A DNA stretch of 64,000 nt from an uncultured Clostridia bacterium (GTDB lineage: Bacteria; Bacillota; Clostridia; Oscillospirales; Ruminococcaceae). A program made the translations under genes and the position numbers. The notes below the pieces were generated by a model, which worked only from the letters and a program-made list of their open reading frames with translations, searched no databases and was not told the origin of the DNA. Below, one piece after another: positions 1 through 8,257 of the stretch; the stretch's first letter is position 1; each line of letters begins with the position of its first letter. The stretch is taken from NCBI GenBank assembly GCA_947629785.1, contig CANRFB010000008.1, positions 1-64,000 on the forward strand. Direction: 5' to 3'.

Positions 1-67
1 TTTCAGCCACTTTCAGATGGCTTGGTTTTGTGCGCCCTTCTTATTCTTTTAGTTGTCTGATGTTTTT

Positions 68-1096
68 TCAAACTTCAAAAACTTCCGGATAAACGGCTTT
101 TGCTACTTCGTAAATGCCGTTTACAATATTCTGAGAAGCGCGGGCTGTAGCGTTGGAATCAACGTAGTAAACACGGTCGTTCTTTACTGCCGAAATGCTT
201 TCCCAACCTGCGCGGGTCTTAATTTCGTTAAAATCGTATCCGTCATAGGCAACGTTGGTAAGTATAACATCGGGGTCGGCGGCTATGACAGATTCTTCCG
301 AATTGGATATCCAGCCCTCTTCGCTGCCGTAGATATTTTCCGCGCCGATAAGGTTCAGAATTTCGTCAATAAATGTACCGCTTCCGCAGGTGTAAAGGTA
401 GGGGGCAGCACCTATTTCAAAATATACGGAACGCTTGTCTGATATTTCGACAGCCTTTGCGGAAACATCTGCGACAGCAGCGTCAATATCCGCAATAAGT
501 TTTTCGCCCTCCGCAGCAGTGCCTGTATATTTTGAAAGGAATTCAATATCCATTTTTACAGCATTTATAGAAGATGATGTGGGGATATAGATAACATTCA
601 CTCCCGCGTCTTTAAGAGAAGCGTAGGGATCGTCAGCGCCTGTCATTGAAATGCCGTTTATAATAACAAGGTCGGGTTCAAGGGCGGCAAGTTCTTCAAT
701 ATTGAGATTGTAGAAATCCAGTGTGCAGACTGCGGGATCAATTCCCTCAACATCGGCGGAATAAACATCGGCGGCGATAACTTTATTTGCAAGACCAAGC
801 CCCGAAAGTATTTCGGTTATGGATGGTGCGGCGGAAACAATGGTATTTATTGAAGAAGGGACTTCCACCATGTTTCCCTCTCTGTCCTCAATGGTTTCCA
901 TATCGGCGGATAATTCCGTATCGTTTTCGGAAAGTGTGTCGGTAACCTCGGCGGATTCCATGACGGTTTCGGTGGGAACTATCTCGGAAGTGGTAATTTC
1001 TCCGCCTTCGGGAGTGTAGTGGTCGTTTGCGCAGGCAGACATTCCGAGAGCAACGGCAAATGCTGCAAGCATTGCGGTAATTTTTCTGAGTTTCAT
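68..1096 (-). CDS. BtuF-like cobalamin/corrinoid-binding lipoprotein of an ABC importer
   Basis: This 342-residue protein has a lipoprotein signal peptide ending in an LGMSAC lipobox, a Ser/Thr/Glu-rich linker to about residue 80, and then a type III (BtuF/FecB-like) substrate-binding fold that begins IEDREGNMVEVP. Such proteins capture corrinoids or iron chelates outside the membrane and pass them to a BtuC permease and BtuD ATPase. The cobalamin riboswitch in the leader points to B12 or a precursor as ligand (inference). The start is supported by an AAAGGAT ribosome site just upstream. The permease and ATPase genes are not visible and would have to lie left of the window edge, downstream on this strand. 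A siderophore or haem ligand cannot be excluded from the protein alone. Confidence 0.85.
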   Translation of the reverse strand: MKLRKITAMLAAFAVALGMSACANDHYTPEGGEITTSEIVPTETVMESAEVTDTLSENDTELSADMETIEDREGNMVEVPSSINTIVSAAPSITEILSGLGLANKVIAADVYSADVEGIDPAVCTLDFYNLNIEELAALEPDLVIINGISMTGADDPYASLKDAGVNVIYIPTSSSINAVKMDIEFLSKYTGTAAEGEKLIADIDAAVADVSAKAVEISDKRSVYFEIGAAPYLYTCGSGTFIDEILNLIGAENIYGSEEGWISNSEESVIAADPDVILTNVAYDGYDFNEIKTRAGWESISAVKNDRVYYVDSNATARASQNIVNGIYEVAKAVYPEVFEV

Positions 1097-1123
1097 GCAA
1101 GATCATATCCTTTCATTTTTGCA

Positions 1124-1158
1124 AATAAAAAGCCCTTTCCGTGCGCTTCCGGAAAGGG
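1124..1158 (-). terminator. Intrinsic terminator / expression platform of the cobalamin riboswitch
   Basis: Read on the minus strand, CCCTTTCC and GGAAAGGG form an 8-bp stem with a 10-base loop, followed by a U-rich stretch. It lies between the riboswitch aptamer and the btuF-like start codon, so ligand-dependent termination would stop transcription before the gene. Confidence 0.8.
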
Positions 1159-1274
1159 TTGACTTATCTGCTGCGAAATTTTTGCCAAAGCAAAGCTAAG
1201 CGGTGAGACTTCTGAAAAAAATTCAAACCCTCCGCTTTATTTCATGCAGACCGGATCGACCGTTCACTGCGGCG

Positions 1275-1485
1275 CACAGCCAACGCCGTTTTAAAACGGC
1301 GTAACTACGGGCAGGTCTTCCGACTTTGACTATCCGTTTTGTGCGGAACTCCGCGCGCCTTCCCGACAAAAAGTCAGTGACATATGCGCGAAGCGGCGAA
1401 CCTCGTCATTACGGCGGCAGGACCGTGCTAAGCTTCCCTATTATCCCCGTCTGCAGCAGAAGCCGCTTCGGGGCACCCGTATAAA
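1275..1485 (-). ncRNA. Cobalamin riboswitch
   Basis: On the minus strand the region shows, in order, a 5' GGGTGCC element, the conserved GGGATAATAGGGAAGC segment, a CACGGTCCTGCC-GCCGTAA element, a GTCACTG element and the B12 box AGTCGGAAGACCTGCCC at 1310-1326. A perfect 20-base inverted repeat (ACGCCG / CGGCGT arms, 1283-1302) follows the B12 box and is a candidate peripheral stem. These are hallmarks of the cobalamin aptamer family. The aptamer is followed by a terminator and the BtuF-like gene, so it should lower expression when cobalamin is plentiful. Exact aptamer edges are approximate. Confidence 0.92.
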
Positions 1486-1579
1486 TTGCATTTTATTTGA
1501 TTAATCAGATTATAGCACATTCCCCGCGGCTTGTCAACATTTAAAGAAAAATTATTCACAAGGTTTTCTGCAAATTTGG

Positions 1580-1608
1580 GAATACAAGCCCGCTTGTACG
1601 AATATAAA
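1580..1608 (+). promoter_or_regulatory. Candidate sigma-E-type promoter for sipL-spoIVA
   Basis: GAATACA and AATATAAA are separated by 14 bases, a layout like the mother-cell sigma-E consensus (about GHATATT-N14-CATACAHT). Each box matches only in part. The spacer carries a perfect 7-bp inverted repeat (TACAAGC / GCTTGTA, 1583-1598). Sigma-E control fits known expression of sipL and spoIVA in spore formers, but this site is a guess. Confidence 0.3.
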
Positions 1609-1643
1609 TGTGTTAGCAAACGCGAAAATAAGGAGGATTTTGT

Positions 1644-3194
1644 ATGGACTTTAAAGTTAACCGAGAGGAGATTGCAGCCGCGGAGGTCATATTTGACGAT
1701 ACACAGGAGCAGTCGGTAGAACTTGATTATGTGCTGCCGGATTATTATCCGGAAATTTTCAAGATAATCAAGTGCGTGACCGTTCCGAAAATATTGTCCT
1801 ACAACATCGGCGGAGACAGACTTACTTATGAAATGGCGGTGTGCATAAGCGTTTTGTATTGCAGCGAAGGCAGCAGCGCGGTAAATTCCGTTCAGCAGAA
1901 GCTTACCTACACAAAAACCGTTGAATTTGGCAGAACTGTTTCCGAACCGCGGGTAAGTATTGTTCCGAGTACCGACTACATAAATTGCAGAGCGGTAAAT
2001 CAGCGCCGCCTTGACGTGCGGGGGGCAATTTCCATAAAAGTAAAAGTTTCTGCGCCGGAAAAGAAAGAAATTGTCTGCGACGCATTCGGCGGGGGAATAC
2101 AGCTGAAAAAAATTCCCGTCACATATCCGTCGTCAAAACTGTACACCACCAAGCGTGTAACGGTTTCGGAAGAGTTTGACCTCGGAATGTCCAAGCCGCC
2201 CATTGTGAATATTTTAAGAAGCGACGCGGTGATCGCTTCTTCCGATAAAAAAGTAATTGCCAACAAGCTTATTTCAAAAGGCGAAATATACATAAATATG
2301 CTTTACAGCTGCAAAAAGGACGATTCAGACAGCATAGAAGCAATGCAGTTTACTTTGCCGTTTTCGCAGATAATCGATCTGGAGGGCATTGACGAACGTT
2401 TTGTATGTAATGTTGAACCGGAAATTATTTCATGCGAAATTGAACCCCGTTCCGACGGCGACGGAAATTCAAAAATTGCCGAATGTACAATTTCGCTTTT
2501 AATAGTATGTTCAGCATATCGTCAGGCTTCCGCAGAACTTGCCGTGGACGAATATTCCACTTCTTATAAGACCGAAAGTCAGCGTTCCGAAATAAAGATA
2601 GAACTTCCGCCGCAGCAGATAAATTCTTCCTGCGTGGTAAAATGTTCTATGGAATACGGTGACGGCGGCATAGACCGCATTTACGACGTCTGGTGCAGCG
2701 TAAACGGAGTTGCCGCAAAGCCCGACACCGAAAACGGAAATATCGCCGTAAACGGAAATGTTTCTTACTGTGTAATGGCGAAAAGTTCAGAGGGCGAACC
2801 GGTAATTATTGAAAAGGACGAGGGATTTTCGGTAAATATCCCCGCGGAAAATATAAATGAATTTTCCCGCGCGGAAGTAAAATTAGTTCCGGTGTCCTGT
2901 TCCTACAATCTTGCTTCGGATAACAGCATCGAAGCTAAGTCGGAACTTAAAATTACGGGCGAGATCACCGGAACGGTAAATGTTTCCTGCATAACCGACC
3001 TGAATATTGACGAAAACGAATCGGTAAAGAAAAATTCAAACTATGCGCTGAAACTTTATTTTGCCGAGGAAAATGAGGACCTGTGGGAAATTGCCAAGAA
3101 ATACGGCACTTCCGTTTCTGCTATAATTGACGAAAACGAAATTGAGGACGATAAACTCAGCGGAAAAGGAATGATCCTCATTCCCATAGTCTGA
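1644..3194 (+). CDS. sipL: SipL-like spore coat morphogenesis protein (DUF3794/SPOCS plus LysM)
   Basis: This 516-residue protein begins MDFKVNREEIAAAEVIF and carries DUF3794 (SPOCS) regions through most of its length, with a C-terminal LysM-like domain at about residues 468-516 (YFAEENEDLWEIAKKYGTSV). In Clostridioides difficile SipL binds SpoIVA through its LysM domain and is needed to place the coat around the forespore. The next gene here is spoIVA, only 17 bases downstream, which strongly supports the assignment. The start has an AAGGAGG ribosome site. It probably acts in the mother cell during sporulation. Other DUF3794-LysM proteins exist, so the name rests partly on the neighbour. Confidence 0.82.
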   Translation: MDFKVNREEIAAAEVIFDDTQEQSVELDYVLPDYYPEIFKIIKCVTVPKILSYNIGGDRLTYEMAVCISVLYCSEGSSAVNSVQQKLTYTKTVEFGRTVSEPRVSIVPSTDYINCRAVNQRRLDVRGAISIKVKVSAPEKKEIVCDAFGGGIQLKKIPVTYPSSKLYTTKRVTVSEEFDLGMSKPPIVNILRSDAVIASSDKKVIANKLISKGEIYINMLYSCKKDDSDSIEAMQFTLPFSQIIDLEGIDERFVCNVEPEIISCEIEPRSDGDGNSKIAECTISLLIVCSAYRQASAELAVDEYSTSYKTESQRSEIKIELPPQQINSSCVVKCSMEYGDGGIDRIYDVWCSVNGVAAKPDTENGNIAVNGNVSYCVMAKSSEGEPVIIEKDEGFSVNIPAENINEFSRAEVKLVPVSCSYNLASDNSIEAKSELKITGEITGTVNVSCITDLNIDENESVKKNSNYALKLYFAEENEDLWEIAKKYGTSVSAIIDENEIEDDKLSGKGMILIPIV

Positions 3195-3211
3195 AAATGG
3201 AGGTATTAACA

Positions 3212-4690
3212 ATGACAAATAATGATATTTACTGTGATATAGCTAAACGTACAGACGGGGATATTTATATCGGCGTTGTGGGACCTGTCCGCACGGGAAA
3301 ATCGACTTTTATCAAGAAATTCATGGAGCAGCTTGTTATTCCCAATATTTCAAGCGAATACCGCAGGGAAAGAGCCGTTGACGAACTTCCTCAGTCCTCG
3401 GCGGGAAAAACCATCATGACCACCGAACCGAAGTTCATTCCCGAAGAAGCCGTGGAAGTTACTATAGGCGACAAAACAAGGTTCAATGTACGTATGATAG
3501 ATTGCGTGGGATATATAGTTCCCAGCGCTATAGGGTATATTGAAAATGAAGCGCCGCGAATGGTGGTAACTCCTTGGTTTGAGGAGGAAGTTCCCTTTGC
3601 CATGGCTGCGGAAGTGGGCACACGCAAGGTGATTCAGGATCATTCCACAATAGGTCTTGTTGTCACGACTGACGGAAGTATTTCCGATATTCCCCGTGAA
3701 GAATATGAGGAATCGGAACAGCGGGTAATTGATGAACTAAATTCAATAAATAAACCCTTTGTGGTGCTTCTGAACTGTCTTTATCCCGAATCAAAAGAGT
3801 CGGAACAGCTTGCCAAGCAGCTTTCCGAAAAATACGGCACGCCTGTTATTCCCGTAAATTGCGTTGATTTAGAGGAAAATGATATTAACGATATTCTCAG
3901 ACAGGTGTTATACGCATTTCCAATTAAAGAAATAAATATCTGTATGCCGAGATGGATAACAGGTCTTGCAAAAGGGCACTGGCTGAAAAATGATGTTTTC
4001 AATACTATCCGTTCCGCATATGAAAACGTCCGCTTTGTCCGCGATGTAAACGGCGTTGAAGAAAAAATAATGGACGATGAAAATATCTGCCGCGCTATGA
4101 TAACCGATATTGACCTCGGAAAGGGAAGTGCGGAAGTTGAAGTCGATCTGAAAAATAATCTTTTCTATAAGATAATAGGTGAGGAAACGGGAATAGATAT
4201 TTCGGGAGAAAGCGACCTTATGCCGCTGCTGAAAGAGCTTACCGTTATCCGCAAAAAGTACGAGAAAATCGAAAATGCCCTTTCCGAAGTGGAAGCAACA
4301 GGTTACGGAATAGTTATGCCGACCATAGACGAACTTTCTCTTGAAGAACCCGAGATCGTAAAGCAAGGCGGAAAATACGGCGTTCGTCTCCGTGCGTCCG
4401 CGCCGTCCATTCATATGATGAAAGCGGATATCGTAACGGAAGTCAGTCCCATTGTAGGTTCGGAAAAGCAGTCCGAAGAACTTGTTATGTATCTTCTCAA
4501 AGAATTTGAGGAGAGTCCGCAAAAAATTTGGGAATCTAACATCTTCGGAAAATCTCTCCACGAACTTGTCAACGAGGGACTTCACAACAAGCTTTACCGA
4601 ATGCCTGTTGACGCCCGCCTTAAACTTCAGGAAACCCTTGAACGCATTATAAATGAGGGCTGCGGCGGACTTATCTGTTTTATACTTTAA
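3212..4690 (+). CDS. spoIVA: Stage IV sporulation protein A (coat-anchoring ATPase)
   Basis: This is a 492-residue SpoIVA, the usual family length. The Walker A motif GPVRTGKST lies at about residues 24-32, and the hydrophobic C terminus GGLICFIL matches the tail by which SpoIVA associates with SpoVM on the outer forespore membrane. SpoIVA hydrolyses ATP to polymerise into the basement layer of the spore coat. An in-frame ATG at 3197 precedes the chosen start, but GGAGG at 3198-3203 is correctly spaced only for 3212. It is co-transcribed with sipL and followed at once by a strong terminator. This shows the organism belongs to a sporulating lineage, not that it sporulates. Confidence 0.95.
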   Translation: MTNNDIYCDIAKRTDGDIYIGVVGPVRTGKSTFIKKFMEQLVIPNISSEYRRERAVDELPQSSAGKTIMTTEPKFIPEEAVEVTIGDKTRFNVRMIDCVGYIVPSAIGYIENEAPRMVVTPWFEEEVPFAMAAEVGTRKVIQDHSTIGLVVTTDGSISDIPREEYEESEQRVIDELNSINKPFVVLLNCLYPESKESEQLAKQLSEKYGTPVIPVNCVDLEENDINDILRQVLYAFPIKEINICMPRWITGLAKGHWLKNDVFNTIRSAYENVRFVRDVNGVEEKIMDDENICRAMITDIDLGKGSAEVEVDLKNNLFYKIIGEETGIDISGESDLMPLLKELTVIRKKYEKIENALSEVEATGYGIVMPTIDELSLEEPEIVKQGGKYGVRLRASAPSIHMMKADIVTEVSPIVGSEKQSEELVMYLLKEFEESPQKIWESNIFGKSLHELVNEGLHNKLYRMPVDARLKLQETLERIINEGCGGLICFIL

Positions 4691-4693
4691 ACG

Positions 4694-4733
4694 AAAAGCG
4701 AGACTTTCCTATATGGCAGTCTCGCTTTTTTAT
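4694..4733 (+). terminator. Intrinsic terminator after spoIVA, probably bidirectional
   Basis: AAAAGCGAGACT and AGTCTCGCTTTT form a 12-bp stem around a 12-base loop, followed by a T run. Flanking A and T tracts allow it to end the convergent DUF3737 gene on the minus strand as well. Confidence 0.9.
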
Positions 4734-5569
4734 CAATTTTTTATAATTATTTCGCATTCTGAATTTGGGTCTGTGCGGATAATTTTGCTTACTGCAGGAA
4801 CTTTAATAACTCCGTTTGCGGGATTTTTTATGCTGATCACAGGCGTAATAATATCCGCGTCAACAGAACTTTTTTCAAAGGCAAGATCTGTGTCGATCAT
4901 TTCGCAGTTTATGAGTTTCAGGTTCTTGCAGTAGCAGAACGGCTGTGTTCCGATAATTTTGCAGTCGATAAGCGTCAGTCCGTCCGAATACCATGCAAGA
5001 TATTCGCTTTTAACGGTGCTGTTCCGAACGGTTATATTTTCTCCGTGCCAGAAAGCGTCTTTTGTGTTGAAACGGCAGTTTTCAAATTCCGCATTTTTTA
5101 TATACTGAAAAGAATATTTCCCGTCAAGCTCAACATTTGTGAATTTCATGTTTTCCGAACGGAGCATAAAATATTCGCTTACCGCATTGACATTTTCAAT
5201 GGTGATATTTTTTACCGACCAACCGAATTCGGGAGAAATTACATCACAGTCCCGAAGCGTAATATCCGAACATTCCCGCAAAGCTTTTATTCCGTGAAGT
5301 TTTGTACGGGAAATTTCCGCATGATCCGTGTACCAGAGTGCCGCGCGGCAGTTCTCGGTCATTTCCGAATCGGCAATTACAAGCCCGCTGTTGTGCCAGA
5401 ACGGGTATCTTAAATTGAAATAGCAATCTTCCGCGGTAATATTGCGGCTTTCTTTGAACGCGCTTTCGCCGTCGGCAGGACCGTCAAATGAACATTTTCT
5501 TGCGGTAACGTCACGGCTTTCATATAAAGCGCGTTCTTCGTCAAATGTCATATTTTCGATTATCTGCAT
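4733..5569 (-). CDS. DUF3737 family protein, predicted right-handed beta helix
   Basis: This 278-residue protein consists of short repeated strands such as ITIENVNA, MKFTNVEL, AEFENCRF and LTLIDCKI, typical of a pentapeptide-like or beta-helix fold and of the DUF3737 family. No signal peptide or membrane segment is visible, so it should be cytoplasmic. Its function is unknown. It lies 15 bases downstream of an alpha/beta hydrolase on the same strand and probably belongs to that operon, opposite a LysR regulator. Confidence 0.75.
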   Translation of the reverse strand: MQIIENMTFDEERALYESRDVTARKCSFDGPADGESAFKESRNITAEDCYFNLRYPFWHNSGLVIADSEMTENCRAALWYTDHAEISRTKLHGIKALRECSDITLRDCDVISPEFGWSVKNITIENVNAVSEYFMLRSENMKFTNVELDGKYSFQYIKNAEFENCRFNTKDAFWHGENITVRNSTVKSEYLAWYSDGLTLIDCKIIGTQPFCYCKNLKLINCEMIDTDLAFEKSSVDADIITPVISIKNPANGVIKVPAVSKIIRTDPNSECEIIIKN

Positions 5570-5584
5570 AGTAGACCTTCTTTA

Positions 5585-6574
5585 TCATGCAAAATTTTCT
5601 TTAAAGAATTTCTCTAATTTGTCAAATGGTATAACATTCAAATTATCATAAAGATCCGTATGAACGGCGTCGGGAATTATGAGAAGTTCCTTGTTGTCAG
5701 CATATTTGCTGTCTTTTGTCATGGCGGCATGAGCGTCCTTGCTGAAATAGCAGGAATGTGCTTTTTCACCGTGAATTATCAGAACGGCACTGCGAATTTC
5801 ATTTATATAACAATTTATAGGCTGATTCATAAACGACATACCGCCGATAACGTTCCAACCGCCGTTTGAATTAAGAGAACGCTTGTGATAGCCTCTTTCG
5901 GTTTTGTAATACGCGTGATAATCCTTTACAAAGAATGGCGCATCTTCGGGAAGCGGGTCAACGACTCCGCCGCCAAGCTGATATGAACCGTTTCTGAAAT
6001 CGGTTATGCGCTGTGCGTTAAGGGCTTTTTTCTTTTCGTAACGCTGTTCCTCGCTGTTTTCCGAATCAAAATATCCGTTGGCGTTTACCCGCGCCATATC
6101 ATACATTGTTGAAGCGACAGTTGCTTTTATACGGGTGTCGAGAGCGGCAGTATTTAAAGCCAGTCCGCCCCAACCGCAAATGCCGATAATTCCTATCTTT
6201 TCGGGATCAACATTTTCCTGCACAGACAGAAAATCCACCGCCGCCATGAAATCTTCCGTATTTATATCGGGGGAAGCCATATAACGTGGAGTTCCGCCGC
6301 TTTCACCTGTAAAAGACGGATCAAAAGCAATTGTCAGGAAACCGCGTTCCGCCATTGTCTGTGCGTAAAGTCCCGAAGCCTGTTCCTTTACTGCGCCGAA
6401 AGGTCCGCAAACGGCAATTGCGGGAAGTTTTCCGTCTGCATTTTTTGGAACGTACATATCCGCCGCAAGCGTTATACCGTAACGGTTTGTGAATGTTACC
6501 TTGCTATGGTTTACCTTTTCGCTTTTGGGAAATGTTTTGTCCCATTCCGAAACAAGAGTTAATTTTTCCGACAT
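5585..6574 (-). CDS. Alpha/beta hydrolase (dienelactone hydrolase / YcjY-like)
   Basis: This 329-residue cytosolic protein has the alpha/beta hydrolase layout: a strand-rich start with a LAADMYVP segment, an oxyanion-loop region near AVCGPFGAVKEQ, a nucleophile elbow GIIGICGWGG at about residue 140, and a late IPDAVHTDLYD segment that supplies the catalytic His. The residue at the elbow's nucleophile position appears to be Cys, as in dienelactone hydrolases. The substrate is unknown. It follows a small coiled-coil gene by 5 bases, and both are divergent from a LysR regulator that may control them. Confidence 0.75.
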   Translation of the reverse strand: MSEKLTLVSEWDKTFPKSEKVNHSKVTFTNRYGITLAADMYVPKNADGKLPAIAVCGPFGAVKEQASGLYAQTMAERGFLTIAFDPSFTGESGGTPRYMASPDINTEDFMAAVDFLSVQENVDPEKIGIIGICGWGGLALNTAALDTRIKATVASTMYDMARVNANGYFDSENSEEQRYEKKKALNAQRITDFRNGSYQLGGGVVDPLPEDAPFFVKDYHAYYKTERGYHKRSLNSNGGWNVIGGMSFMNQPINCYINEIRSAVLIIHGEKAHSCYFSKDAHAAMTKDSKYADNKELLIIPDAVHTDLYDNLNVIPFDKLEKFFKENFA

Positions 6575-6579
6575 AAAAA

Positions 6580-6825
6580 TTACCGCCTTTCCGTGTTTGT
6601 CCCGATCTCCTTTTCAAAACGATAGATAAGGTAATCAAGACAGTCGATCTGTTTTTCTAACTTGTGAGATTCGCAGAGAACGGCTTTTCTGTGCTTTTTC
6701 AGCAGGTCTAAAACTTCGGGAATATCGCATTCTGAATAGGCATTGAGGATCTCCGCGCTTTCCTTTCCGCATATCCCTATATCCGACAAACATTCCGAAA
6801 AGTTGTTTTCTTCCGTAAAAGCCAT
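6580..6825 (-). CDS. Small coiled-coil protein of unknown function
   Basis: This 81-residue protein begins MAFTEENNFSECLSDIGI and ends in a predicted helix (LEKQIDCLDYLIYRFEKEIG) that resembles the C-terminal dimerisation helix of MerR-type regulators, but no helix-turn-helix is present. The frame extends upstream, but the ATG at 6825 has a well-spaced AAGGGAG ribosome site and lies downstream of a good promoter. It is the first gene of the operon that contains the alpha/beta hydrolase and faces a LysR gene. It could be an accessory or effector-binding subunit (speculative). Confidence 0.6.
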   Translation of the reverse strand: MAFTEENNFSECLSDIGICGKESAEILNAYSECDIPEVLDLLKKHRKAVLCESHKLEKQIDCLDYLIYRFEKEIGTNTERR

Positions 6826-6849
6826 ACCCCTCGCTCCCTTTCTGAATAT

Positions 6850-6879
6850 ATTATATAACATTATTTCCCGAATGTCTAA
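6850..6879 (-). promoter_or_regulatory. Sigma-A promoter of the coiled-coil / hydrolase operon
   Basis: On the minus strand TTAGAC (6874-6879) is followed after 18 bases by TATAAT (6850-6855), 25 bases upstream of the start at 6825. It lies back to back with the LysR gene promoter, a typical LysR-controlled divergent region. Confidence 0.65.
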
Positions 6880-6905
6880 TACTTATTTTTTATTTCGGAA
6901 AATGC

Positions 6906-6934
6906 TTGAAAAGCATTTCTGAATATGTTATAAT
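6906..6934 (+). promoter_or_regulatory. Sigma-A promoter of the LysR-family gene
   Basis: TTGAAA, 17 bases, TATAAT. The -10 box ends 19 bases before the chosen start codon, so the in-frame upstream codon at 6906 cannot be the translation start. Confidence 0.85.
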
Positions 6935-6953
6935 GTATTTGGGAGGTATTTTT

Positions 6954-7826
6954 ATGGAAATAAGAGTCCTGCGTTATTTTCTTACCGTTGCAAGGGAGGA
7001 GAACATCACAAAAGCCGCGGAAAAGCTTCATATCACGCAGCCCACGCTTTCCAGACAGCTGAAACAGCTTGAGGAGGAGCTGGGAAAAAAGCTTTTTAAC
7101 CGCGGAAATTACAGTGTAAGATTAACGGACGAAGGAATGTTATTGCGGAAACGTGCGGAAGATATTCTTTCAATGGTGGACAAGACCGAGGAAGAATTCC
7201 GCACTCTTGACGAACTCACAGGCGGGGACGTTTATATAGGCTGTGCGGAAAGCTGTCAGATACATTTTCTTGCACAGAAAATAGGTGAACTCCGCAGGCA
7301 CTATTCCGGGCTCCGCTACCATATCACCAGCGGAAATACCGAGCAGGCGGCGGAACGCCTTGACAGGGGACTTCTGGATTTTGCGGTAATATGTGAACCG
7401 CCGGATCTTTCAAAGTACAATTATGTCGAAATTCCCGAAACCGATGTCTGGGGAGTTATCATGAAAAGCGATGATGTTCTTGCAGAAAAATCTGAGATAT
7501 GCTTTTCAGATATTGCGGGCAGATCGCTGATATGTTCGGAACAGAGTATGGAAAACGATATTTCCCGTTGGTGCGGAGAAAAGACGGATATGCTTGACGT
7601 TTCGGGAACATTTAATTTAGCTTATAACGGTTCGGTATTTGTGCGGGAAGGTCTTGGGCTTATGCTGAGCTTTGACCGGCTTATAGACACAAGCAAAGAA
7701 AGCGGACTGGTATTCCGTCCGCTTTCTCCGAAACTTGAAACAAAACTGTACGTTATCTGGAAAAAATATCAGGTTTTCTCACCCATAGCCGAAAAGCTTA
7801 TAGATGAGATACGCAAAGGATTCTGA
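6954..7826 (+). CDS. LysR-family transcriptional regulator
   Basis: This 290-residue protein starts MEIRVLRYFLTVAREENITKA with a classical LysR winged helix-turn-helix (residues 1-60, motif AAEKLHITQPTLSRQLKQLE) and a periplasmic-binding-like effector domain (about 90-290). The GGGAGG ribosome site at 6941-6946 and the promoter at 6906-6934 fix the start. It is divergent from the hydrolase operon, so it probably regulates that operon and itself from the shared intergenic region. The effector is unknown. Confidence 0.9.
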   Translation: MEIRVLRYFLTVAREENITKAAEKLHITQPTLSRQLKQLEEELGKKLFNRGNYSVRLTDEGMLLRKRAEDILSMVDKTEEEFRTLDELTGGDVYIGCAESCQIHFLAQKIGELRRHYSGLRYHITSGNTEQAAERLDRGLLDFAVICEPPDLSKYNYVEIPETDVWGVIMKSDDVLAEKSEICFSDIAGRSLICSEQSMENDISRWCGEKTDMLDVSGTFNLAYNGSVFVREGLGLMLSFDRLIDTSKESGLVFRPLSPKLETKLYVIWKKYQVFSPIAEKLIDEIRKGF

Positions 7827-7831
7827 TGCTG

Positions 7832-8089
7832 TTACTTTCCGTGTCTGGTTTTGTTATTCAGGATATTGCAAACCTTATAAGCGACACGCATATCCGGAAA
7901 CCACACGCTTGCAGCATAACAGAAGTCATAAACATATCCTACAGAATACCTGTTTGTAACATTATTAAGGTATATGTAGAATTTTAAAACTGTGGTGTTT
8001 TCCCAGTCAGGTTCAAAATGCGGGCAGAATTCATCATGCAGAGCCTGAAGTTTCATTCCCATTTCGATTTTGTTTTTTAGATCAGTCAT
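7832..8089 (-). CDS. Hypothetical 85-residue protein
   Basis: The protein starts MTDLKNKIEMGMKLQALHDEF and includes an aromatic-rich middle (YIYLNNVTNRYSVGYVYDFCYAA). No family is recognised. The frame continues upstream, but the ATG at 8089 has an AAAGGAC ribosome site and lies behind a near-perfect promoter. There is no signal peptide or membrane segment. It diverges from the WYL regulator gene and could be a target of it, which is only inference from position. Confidence 0.6.
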   Translation of the reverse strand: MTDLKNKIEMGMKLQALHDEFCPHFEPDWENTTVLKFYIYLNNVTNRYSVGYVYDFCYAASVWFPDMRVAYKVCNILNNKTRHGK

Positions 8090-8117
8090 AATAGTTGTCC
8101 TTTCTTTCTTTTTCATT

Positions 8118-8146
8118 ATTTTATTACATAATATACGCCTTGTCAA
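8118..8146 (-). promoter_or_regulatory. Sigma-A promoter of the hypothetical gene at 7832-8089
   Basis: On the minus strand TTGACA (8141-8146), 17 bases, TAAAAT (8118-8123), 28 bases upstream of the start codon. Confidence 0.75.
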
Positions 8147-8207
8147 TAGGCATTTAAAAACTTTGTAAAATATGTTCGGAAAAATATATATTTTGTTGTT
8201 TATTATT

Positions 8208-8235
8208 TTGTCGAACTGTGTCGAAAATGTATTAT
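8208..8235 (+). promoter_or_regulatory. Promoter and direct repeat before the WYL regulator
   Basis: TTGTCG, 16 bases, TATTAT precede the gene. The segment holds two TGTCGAA copies whose starts are exactly 10 bases apart (8209-8225), which could be an autoregulatory site. The core ACTGTGTC resembles the ACTGTTGTC found downstream of this gene at 9167-9175. Confidence 0.45.
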
Positions 8236-8257
8236 TTATCATTTAGGAGGAAATTAT

